This document shows positions 33,111 through 37,995 of a DNA stretch of 37,995 nucleotides, in pieces. Position 1 is the first letter of the stretch. Every line of letters begins with the position of its first letter. The position numbers and the translations under genes were made by a program. Source of the DNA: Candidatus Curtissbacteria bacterium (GTDB lineage Bacteria > Patescibacteriota > Microgenomatia > Curtissbacterales > GWA2-41-24). The notes beneath the pieces were generated by a model that was not told the origin of the DNA, did no database searches, and was given only the letters and a program-made list of their open reading frames with translations. The stretch spans positions 1 to 37,995 of the forward strand of contig JACPEV010000018.1 in the NCBI GenBank assembly GCA_016183325.1, in the 5' to 3' direction.

Positions 33111-34441
33111 TTCTCCTCGATCAGATTTTTATGAAGAGCCTTTACTAGTCCTTCAACTCGGTCATATTGTACCACCAGGCTCAAATTTATATCTGTTGCT
33201 CCCAGAGAAACCATTCTTACCAAAGTTTTTTCTTCGTCTAAAATGTCGAATATTTCCCTTATTGTTGATGGAGACTTAACTATTCCTTCGCCAACCAATG
33301 AGACCATTCCCAAATTACTTTCTATATTAATTGAAGCAAACTTTTCAAGATCGCGCGCTGCTTTCGAAAGCGAATCATAGCTATTCAAGGTTACGGAAAC
33401 GCTTACCTCAGATACGCTTACTAAATCTACTGAAATATTATTTTTGGCAAATACATCAAATATTCTTGCTAAAAATCCTTTCGAGAAAAGCATTTCGGTT
33501 GAATAAATATTTACAAGAGTGACCTCTTTTTTATAAGAAATAGCGCTCACGGCTCTTTTTACAATAGTCTTACCAGTGATTGTTGTTCCAGCACCCTTAG
33601 GGCTGAATGTGTTTAAAACCCTAACAGGAATGCCCATTTTTATAGCCGGTTTAAGAGTTCTTGGATGCAAAACCTTTGCTCCGAAAAAGGCAAGTTCCGA
33701 AGCTTCTCTATACGAAACAGACGAAAGCAGTCTTGCCGCGCTTACGATTCTGGGATCAGCACTAAATATGCCATCAACATCTGTCCAGATTTGAACCTCA
33801 GAAGCACCGAGGGAAAATGCCAGTATTGAAGCTGTGTAATCCGACCCTCCTCGCCCTAGTGTCGTAGTTTTACCATCTTTTGTTCCACCTATAAACCCAG
33901 TCACAACGGGTACCACCCCATTCTTAACAAGTGGTATCAGCCATTTCCTGCACCTGTTTTTTGTAATGCCGACTATAAACTCGGCTGAACCAAAGTTGCT
34001 GTCGGTAATGACAAAGTCGGTGGAAACTGCACAAATAGCATTAATCGATTGTGATTTTAGAGACTCACAGACAATATACGAAGAAAGAATCTCACCATAT
34101 GAACAGAGCTTATCCAAAGCAGCCTGATTCAACTTGCCCCGTCTGAGCAATCTTTCTGCATCCTTTAGTTTGGAGTTTACAAATGCCAAAATCTCAACTC
34201 TTTTTTCATCTTTCCCCCATAGCTTTAAAACCAAATCCTGATGGATTTTAAAAACACCCTCAATTTCTTTTTGTCCTCTGCCGTGGGAATTGCCGGCTGC
34301 AATTAAAAGATCAGTTACCCCGCCAAGAGCGGAAACCACGATTATGGGGTCCCTCTCGATCTCTTTTTTTACTATTTCACAAATATTTTTAATATTCTTG
34401 GCAGAGGAGACAGAACTTCCGCCAAATTTTAGAATAATCAT
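33107..34441 (-). CDS. lysC: Aspartate kinase with C-terminal ACT domains
   Basis: The track starts at 34468, but ATG 34441 (MIILKFGGSSVSS) is the natural start: the promoter -10 lies between the two, and the family begins here. This gives 444 residues. KFGGSSV, TLGRGGSDYTASILA and WTDVDGIFSADPR are the kinase motifs for ATP and aspartate. VTLVNIYSTEM and GMVSLVGEGIVKSPS show two ACT repeats, usually allosteric sites for lysine or threonine. It is first in the operon. No lysine riboswitch can fit in the roughly 9-base leader, so feedback on the enzyme may be the main control (inference). Confidence 0.93.
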   Translation of the reverse strand: MIILKFGGSSVSSAKNIKNICEIVKKEIERDPIIVVSALGGVTDLLIAAGNSHGRGQKEIEGVFKIHQDLVLKLWGKDEKRVEILAFVNSKLKDAERLLRRGKLNQAALDKLCSYGEILSSYIVCESLKSQSINAICAVSTDFVITDSNFGSAEFIVGITKNRCRKWLIPLVKNGVVPVVTGFIGGTKDGKTTTLGRGGSDYTASILAFSLGASEVQIWTDVDGIFSADPRIVSAARLLSSVSYREASELAFFGAKVLHPRTLKPAIKMGIPVRVLNTFSPKGAGTTITGKTIVKRAVSAISYKKEVTLVNIYSTEMLFSKGFLARIFDVFAKNNISVDLVSVSEVSVSVTLNSYDSLSKAARDLEKFASINIESNLGMVSLVGEGIVKSPSTIREIFDILDEEKTLVRMVSLGATDINLSLVVQYDRVEGLVKALHKNLIEEK

Positions 34442-34456
34442 ACGAACCCAGAGGGA

Positions 34457-34485
34457 ATTATATGCCAAAAAACCTACTGTATCAA
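34457..34485 (-). promoter_or_regulatory. lysC operon promoter TTGATA-17-TATAAT
   Basis: On the - strand, TTGATA (34485-34480) and a perfect TATAAT (34462-34457) are separated by 17 bases. Transcription should begin about 8 to 9 bases before ATG 34441. No Shine-Dalgarno motif precedes the start. Confidence 0.75.
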
Positions 34486-34608
34486 ACTATTTCAATCCCC
34501 CAAAATCCAAAGTCTTGAAATAATCATCCACGGTTTCCGCACATGGCAATTTGTTCTATTAATTTTTGCCATAGTTTTCTGTCGGGCGCCAATTGTAGAC
34601 CTTCCCTC

Positions 34609-34637
34609 TTGACAAATGCAAGCAACTCTCATATATT
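34609..34637 (+). promoter_or_regulatory. fur-family operon promoter TTGACA-17-TATATT
   Basis: Consensus TTGACA at 34609-34614 and TATATT at 34632-34637 are separated by 17 bases. The start of transcription should fall near 34644, inside the operator, leaving a leader of about 20 bases before ATG 34665. Confidence 0.75.
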
Positions 34638-34659
34638 AAATGCAAGTCTATTGCATTTA
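34637..34659 (+). promoter_or_regulatory. Fur/Zur-type operator, 9-5-9 palindrome
   Basis: TAAATGCAA-gtcta-TTGCATTTA is a perfect inverted repeat from the end of the -10 box across the start of transcription. A further direct half-site, AAATGCAAG, is at 34614-34622, just after the -35. The placement suits repression by the regulator encoded directly downstream. Confidence 0.75.
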
Positions 34660-34664
34660 GAATC

Positions 34665-35087
34665 ATGAGTGTAAATCACGACTGCAGGAACGAGTTAAAA
34701 GAAGCGTCGCTTAAAGCAACCCCTGCTCGTCTTGCTATCCTTAAACTTCTGGAGTCAACGGAAAAACCCGTAGATGTCAAAGCTGTCCGTTCTTTTATCA
34801 GAAAAAATAATAGCAAAACCGATCCGGCCACAATTTTTAGGATTTTAAATTCATTTACCAAACGCGGCCTTGCCAGACAGATTTACCTGAATGAGTCAAA
34901 GGCAAGATATGAAAGAGCTAACAAGATTGAACATCATCACCTTATTTGCCAAAGTTGTGGCCAAGTGCAAGACATTTTGGATTGCACGATTTTTGATCTT
35001 GAAAAAGACATTTTGAAGAAGAAAGGATTCCTGGTCAAGACCCATTCAATGGAATTCTTCGGCCTGTGCCTGCGATGTCAACATTAA
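34665..35087 (+). CDS. Fur-family metalloregulator (probably zinc- or iron-responsive)
   Basis: The 140-residue protein has an N-terminal winged helix (ATPARLAILKLLESTEKPVD, then TDPATIFRILNSFTKRGLA). The dimer/metal domain has EHHHLICQSCGQVQDI and a C-terminal CLRC, the two CxxC pairs of the structural zinc site. HxH residues near position 88 match the regulatory metal site. The neighbouring ZIP transporter suggests Zur-like control of metal uptake, but Fur, Mur or PerR cannot be excluded from sequence. The palindrome over its own promoter suggests autoregulation. Confidence 0.88.
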   Translation: MSVNHDCRNELKEASLKATPARLAILKLLESTEKPVDVKAVRSFIRKNNSKTDPATIFRILNSFTKRGLARQIYLNESKARYERANKIEHHHLICQSCGQVQDILDCTIFDLEKDILKKKGFLVKTHSMEFFGLCLRCQH

Positions 35088-35839
35088 CATACATCATCTT
35101 ATTCACATTTCTTGGCAGCCTCGGAGCCTTAATTGGCGGCTTTATACTCCTTTGGAGAAAAAAATTTGCCCTCAAGATTTCTCATTTTCTTGCTTCTTTT
35201 GCTGCCGGAGTACTGCTTGGGACTGCTTTTTTCGATCTTCTGCCCGAAGCAATGCTTGAGGCAAAAGATCTAGGAATTAACATATTTTTCTGGACGCTTA
35301 TGGGCATTGTTATCTTTTTTCTGATGGAAAGATTCATCCACTGGTTTCACCATCATGAAGAACATCACGCACATGAGAAAGAATCAAAATCGACTATTCC
35401 CTTAATCATCATAAGCGATACAGTGCATAATTTTTTAGACGGGGTTGTTATTGCCTTAACGTTTCTTATTAGTATTCCTTTGGGTATTGTGACAACCCTT
35501 GCGGTTTTTGCCCACGAAATTCCCCAGGAAATTGGAGATTTTGGACTTTTACTGCATAAAGGCCTCTCAAGAACAAGAATTATCTTGGTTAATATCCTCA
35601 GCGCTGCCGTCTCAATTCTTGGGGCAATAATCGCCTATTTAGCAGGAGATTTAATATCAAACTATATACCGGTTTTTCTTGCGCTAACCGCCGGTTTTTT
35701 TATCTATATTGCTACCTCTGACCTAATCCCAGAAATACATTATGAAAAAAGACAGGGCTTTGCCCTAATCGAAAGTTTACTCTTGATTTTAGGAATAGTA
35801 GTTATTGCTACATCTGTCTCATTGATTGAGAACGGTTAA
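35075..35839 (+). CDS. ZIP-family divalent metal transporter
   Basis: The track start is GTG 35066; ATG 35075 (MSTLTYIILFTF) is more likely and overlaps the 3' end of the regulator gene by 13 bases. The 254-residue protein has eight membrane segments. A His-rich loop, FHHHEEHHAHE, lies between the third and fourth segments. The signature metal-site motifs are HNFLDGVVIAL and HEIPQEIGDF. ZIP proteins bring zinc or iron into the cytoplasm. Overlap with the Fur-family gene indicates a two-gene operon under metal control. Confidence 0.9.
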   Translation: MSTLTYIILFTFLGSLGALIGGFILLWRKKFALKISHFLASFAAGVLLGTAFFDLLPEAMLEAKDLGINIFFWTLMGIVIFFLMERFIHWFHHHEEHHAHEKESKSTIPLIIISDTVHNFLDGVVIALTFLISIPLGIVTTLAVFAHEIPQEIGDFGLLLHKGLSRTRIILVNILSAAVSILGAIIAYLAGDLISNYIPVFLALTAGFFIYIATSDLIPEIHYEKRQGFALIESLLLILGIVVIATSVSLIENG

Positions 35840-35886
35840 AAACCATAGCATCAATAAATGCCACAGATCCTGACCCAGTGCAAGCC

Positions 35887-36300
35887 TTAGAGTTCCACAA
35901 AAGTAATCTCTTTTTTCTTCCCGTCTAGAAAAATATTAAATCTGTCTAAAATTCCTGCCCTACCCAAAAGAATTGGCACTTCGTTATTTGGATTAAAAAC
36001 ACAAGGAATTTTGAAATCTCTATCGCCAAACTCAATCGCTATTTGGGATTTATAGACAGAAATCGTAGTTCCCTCATAACCACTCATCGGTAATTGGGGA
36101 CATCGATCAAGATCAATGCCTAATCTTTTAGCGGCTGAGGTTGGTAGTGATGCAACATCAGCCCCTGTATCAAAAAGGAAAGAAAAGGGAATTACACCAT
36201 GGGCCGACTTAACGTTTAGCCATAAATTAATTGTGGGGATTGAGCCAAACTCAAAGGAAGATTCAATTACGTAGGGAAACTTTAACTTCATAAATAGCAA
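35887..36300 (-). CDS. Retropepsin-like aspartic protease
   Basis: About 134-137 residues (start at 36300 or ATG 36291), the size of a single-domain retropepsin that would work as a dimer. The active-site motif is FSFLFDTGADVASLP, followed by the flap region (MSGYEGTTISVYKSQI). The second psi-loop motif is VPILLGRAGILDRFNIFLD. No signal peptide or membrane segment is seen. It overlaps the DUF5678-like gene by 29 to 38 bases, so expression is coupled. Its substrate is unknown. Confidence 0.85.
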   Translation of the reverse strand: MLFMKLKFPYVIESSFEFGSIPTINLWLNVKSAHGVIPFSFLFDTGADVASLPTSAAKRLGIDLDRCPQLPMSGYEGTTISVYKSQIAIEFGDRDFKIPCVFNPNNEVPILLGRAGILDRFNIFLDGKKKEITFVEL

Positions 36301-36475
36301 CAGTACCCGCAGGTTTGACGAATTGAACAGCTGGCAACTTGTAACCTTTCTTCTCTGCTATTTTGAAAGCTTTGTCCAAATTTTTGTCCGCCGCTACAAT
36401 TCTGCCATCTGGCTTGTCCATTAAGACATACATACCACCATACTTTTTTTGTAGTTTCGCGTAAGAGACTTTCAT
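36263..36475 (-). CDS. Small DUF5678-like protein
   Basis: The 70-residue protein has KKYGGMYVLMDKPDGRIVAA followed by DKNLDKAFKIAEKKGYKLPA, a short beta hairpin then helix pattern as in the DUF5678 family, which is common in archaea and CPR. Members are often paired with aspartic protease or toxin-antitoxin-type genes. It is upstream of and overlaps the retropepsin gene, so it may regulate, inhibit or be cut by the protease (inference). A TAAAAT box lies 9 bases before the ATG, but no -35 match is visible. Confidence 0.6.
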   Translation of the reverse strand: MKVSYAKLQKKYGGMYVLMDKPDGRIVAADKNLDKAFKIAEKKGYKLPAVQFVKPAGTVAIYEVKVSLRN

Positions 36476-36520
36476 ATCACATGTATTTTATCACAAACCA
36501 GTAAGATATAATCATCACTG

Positions 36521-36550
36521 ATGAAAATAGCCCTCGTATACGATCCTTAG
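36521..36550 (+). pseudogene. Remnant start of a glycosyltransferase gene
   Basis: ATG 36521 encodes MKIALVYDP and then stops at TAG 36548-36550. MKIALVYD is a typical start of GT4 enzymes. A TATAAT box at 36507-36512 lies 8 bases upstream, the short-leader arrangement used elsewhere in the window. REP-like sequence begins 9 bases after the stop. The remaining gene is missing, apparently lost or replaced by repeats. Confidence 0.5.
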
Positions 36551-36558
36551 ACGAGTTT

Positions 36559-36612
36559 ACCCTGAGCGAACTTGTCCTGAGCGAAGCCGAAGGAGTCGAA
36601 CTACTCAGGGCA
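36559..36612. repeat. REP-like CCTGAGCGAA element pair
   Basis: Two copies of a (C)CCTGAGCGAA motif (36560 and 36576) are followed by GCCGAAGGAGTCGAAC, with CCCTGAG at 36560-36566 complementary to CTCAGGG at 36604-36610. It is of the same family as 29067-29090. Confidence 0.75.
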
Positions 36613-36628
36613 ATTGCTCCAATCTCGG

Positions 36629-36778
36629 AGGTTTTTACTTTGGAGCGATGTGACCTGCCTGCTCCTCGAGTCTGAGCGACGGTTCGACTGAGCTCACCGT
36701 CGAAGTCCTCGGAGTCGAAGACCGGCAGGCAGGGTAGGACTTTCGACAGGGTTCACTGACCAATTTTTGATGTCAATA
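36629..36778 (+). repeat. Shared upstream element, copy B, split by a nested hairpin
   Basis: The blocks AGGTTTTTACTTTGGAGCG (36629-36647), TAGGACTTT (36735-36743) and CTGACCAATTTTTGATGTCA (36756 on) match copy A at 27570. Between the first two blocks lies an extra GC-rich stem: CCTGCCTGC at 36654-36662 pairs with GCAGGCAGG at 36725-36733, with an inner CGACGGT/ACCGTCG stem. It appears to be a REP-like insert in the older element. The rest of the 328-base gap is covered by the preceding entries. Confidence 0.7.
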
Positions 36779-36796
36779 TTTAAAAAGTGCTAAACT
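36767..36796 (+). promoter_or_regulatory. Promoter candidate TTGATG-18-TAAACT
   Basis: TTGATG at 36767-36772, within the shared element, and TAAACT at 36791-36796 are separated by 18 bases. The -10 ends 7 bases before ATG 36804, so the transcript would be leaderless. In copy A the equivalent TTGATG is not followed by a -10 at this distance. Confidence 0.4.
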
Positions 36797-36803
36797 GAAA
36801 TTA

Positions 36804-37466
36804 ATGAGAAAAGGAGTAGTCCCAATAGTAATTTTGGCGATAGTCGCACTAATAACAGTAAGCATCGCCGCAGTGGGATCAAAAGTCGCCCAAAAACAAA
36901 ATACAAAAAATCAACAGAGCCTAGAAAGTACAAACTCTCCTAGTCCAACTAGTTCTCCAGGTACCAAAACTAGCCCAAAGCAAACAAATTCTCCAACTCC
37001 AAAAGCAAGTCCAACACCCATTTCAAGTCAAGCGTCTCCAACTCCGGCACCCAGTAAGATTAACTGGAGCACTTCTGTAGTATCTTTAGAAGCAGATGAT
37101 TTTTATGTAACGGTTGATGCCAAAAAATTCGCAGACGTTGGCGGTATGCACCTAACTTCTGACCCTGGCAAAGTTAATCAAACCTTGGAACTTACCTGGT
37201 ATGAGAACGATATTGAAATGAGACTAAACATCTACTTTGTAGCAGAAGGAAATAACTGGAAAGTCTCGGAAGTAAGAACTTACAATGGTCAAAAACCGGG
37301 AGACTGGATTTTTTACAATGGTTTCAGCGGAGGAGAAATTGGCAAAAAAACAACTTTAGGTACAGTTACATGGGAAAGTAAAGCGCCTCCCACTAGCGTC
37401 TATGGATCATACAGTGGAACTGTCTACTTCAAAAATCTCAGACTTCAACCTTTTTTAAACAAATAA
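36804..37466 (+). CDS. Membrane-anchored protein with Ser/Thr/Pro linker and beta domain
   Basis: The 220-residue protein starts MRKGVVPIVILAIVALITVS, a short basic leader plus one hydrophobic segment. A long S/T/P-rich linker (residues about 38-90, SPTSSPGTKTSPKQ...) leads to a beta-rich domain (STSVVSLEADDFYVTVDAKK, GDWIFYNGFSGGEIGKK). It should be exported and anchored by the N-terminus. The family is unknown. It is paralogous at its N-terminus to the next gene, 17 bases downstream. Confidence 0.7.
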   Translation: MRKGVVPIVILAIVALITVSIAAVGSKVAQKQNTKNQQSLESTNSPSPTSSPGTKTSPKQTNSPTPKASPTPISSQASPTPAPSKINWSTSVVSLEADDFYVTVDAKKFADVGGMHLTSDPGKVNQTLELTWYENDIEMRLNIYFVAEGNNWKVSEVRTYNGQKPGDWIFYNGFSGGEIGKKTTLGTVTWESKAPPTSVYGSYSGTVYFKNLRLQPFLNK

Positions 37467-37483
37467 GGAAATATCAAATAATT

Positions 37484-37858
37484 ATGAGGAAAGGTTTTGT
37501 ACCATTAGCATTAATAGCAATTGTCGGCTTGATTGCTCTAGGGGCTATGATCGGTTCTAAGGCTATTCAAAAGGATGAATCGAAAAATCAGCAAAGTCCA
37601 AGCCCAACTCCGCTCTCTGAGCAAAGCCCAAACCCTCAAGAATCACCAACTGTACCCTCAACTGAGAGTAAGAGCACAAATTCAACAAAAAGCAGTCCAA
37701 GCAAAGCTCCAACCACAAAAACATCACCGAGTAACTCTCCAATATCTACGACCACTATTCAATTAGATTCAGTGAGCCCCTCAGCTGCAAAAGGCAACGA
37801 GGTTGTAACGCTAAAAGGCAAAGGTTTTGGAAATTCTTATGGAACAGTAATATTTTAG
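37484..37858 (+). pseudogene. Anchored IPT/TIG-domain protein, truncated by an insertion
   Basis: The first 124 codons are present: MRKGFVPLALIAIVGLIALG anchor, an S/T/P linker (residues about 35-85), then LDSVSPSAAKGNEVVTLKGK-GFG, the first strands of an IPT/TIG Ig-like domain. These domains need about 80 residues; here only about 30 remain before TAG 37856-37858. The C-terminus of a transposase, on the other strand, starts 14 bases later. The gene is therefore likely cut by that element. An alternative is natural truncation. Confidence 0.6.
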
Positions 37859-37869
37859 GGTCTAGATAA

Positions 37870-37899
37870 CTTTAGAGCGGTTTTTGTCTAAAGTTTTTT
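37870..37899 (+). terminator. Hairpin with T-run at the end of the insertion element
   Basis: CTTTAGA at 37870-37876 pairs with TCTAAAG at 37887-37893, followed by TTTTTT (37894-37899). It could stop transcription entering the element from the truncated gene. It overlaps the transposase 3' end. Confidence 0.4.
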
Positions 37900-37994
37900 A
37901 GTAACTCCTGATACGTATTAACATGATTTATCCTCATGTTCCAACGGAATTCTGATTCCTTTAAGTGTAACAGAAATTTAGCCTTGTGGATACC
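37872..37994 (-). mobile_element. C-terminus of an IS1595/ISXO2-like transposase (partial at window edge)
   Basis: This is not in the ORF track. Reading inward from 37994 on the - strand gives 40 residues and a TAA stop at 37874-37872: GIHKAKFLLHLKESEFRWNM followed by NTYQELLKNFRQKPL. The L-K-E-x-E-F-R-x-N pattern and the LLKxxRxxPL end resemble the C-terminus of IS1595-family (DDE_Tnp_ISXO2) transposases. The element would extend to the right beyond the window, with its end close to 37856-37860 (GGGTCTAGATAAC). With so few residues the family is provisional. Confidence 0.6.
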
Positions 37995-37995
37995 A

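Noticed and set aside
34442-34468. N-terminal extension of aspartate kinase (MAYNSLWVR)
   Set aside because: The TATAAT box lies within this extension, and the family starts at MIILKFGGSS, so the extension is not transcribed from the promoter seen.

Overview
The window looks like chromosomal DNA from a Patescibacteria (Candidate Phyla Radiation) bacterium, most likely a Microgenomates-type lineage. The reasons are AT-rich, tightly packed genes with many ATGA overlaps, very many glycosyltransferases, and small anchored proteins with RKG(F/V)VP-type N-termini and Ser/Thr/Pro linkers. TGA is used repeatedly as a stop, so this is not a code-25 lineage (Gracilibacteria/SR1). The lineage is an inference; no rRNA or other marker gene is present.

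Layout. (1) 1-2680: the 3' part of a secreted M23 (LytM) peptidase whose C-terminal Ig-like part has been shifted out of frame, then a membrane-anchored PsbP-like protein. (2) 2788-27399: a surface-polysaccharide locus, almost entirely on the + strand. It holds a Wzx-like flippase, a polyprenyl-phosphate-sugar synthase-like GT2, three other GT2 and five GT4 enzymes, five multi-membrane GT-C/YfhO-type proteins, an O-antigen ligase/polymerase, a methyltransferase, a left-handed beta-helix acyltransferase, a PPOX flavoprotein, an SDR and an EamA transporter. One histidine phosphatase lies on the - strand. (3) 27696-29024: an orphan 442-aa gene with its own promoter. (4) 29326-34441, - strand: operon lysC-dapB-dapA-asd-ald, covering aspartate to tetrahydrodipicolinate plus alanine dehydrogenase, from a near-consensus promoter. 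(5) 34665-35839: a divergent Fur-family regulator and ZIP metal transporter, with a perfect 9-5-9 operator over the -10 region. (6) 35887-36475, - strand: a DUF5678-like protein and a retropepsin-like aspartic protease. (7) 36476-37995: a repeat-rich spacer with the first codons of a lost glycosyltransferase, two tandem anchored paralogues, and at the right edge the C-terminus of an IS1595/ISXO2-like transposase. That element appears to have cut the second paralogue inside its IPT/TIG domain.

How it works together. The polysaccharide locus has most parts of a Wzx/Wzy-type pathway: cytoplasmic GTs, a flippase, a polymerase/ligase, and lipid-linked sugar donors for GT-C enzymes. The initiating phosphoglycosyltransferase is not in the window. 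The lys/ald operon could supply alanine and diaminopimelate precursors for peptidoglycan.

The most unusual signal is a set of palindromic or tandem DNA repeats lying inside glycosyltransferase genes without breaking them. At least six insertions in four genes add short extra peptides between conserved motifs, and a further palindrome supplies the stop codon of a fifth gene. One 32-bp repeat is read in two different frames within the same gene. This resembles the Rickettsia palindromic elements but in a CPR-like genome. Several promoters also imply very short leaders, which suggests largely leaderless transcripts.
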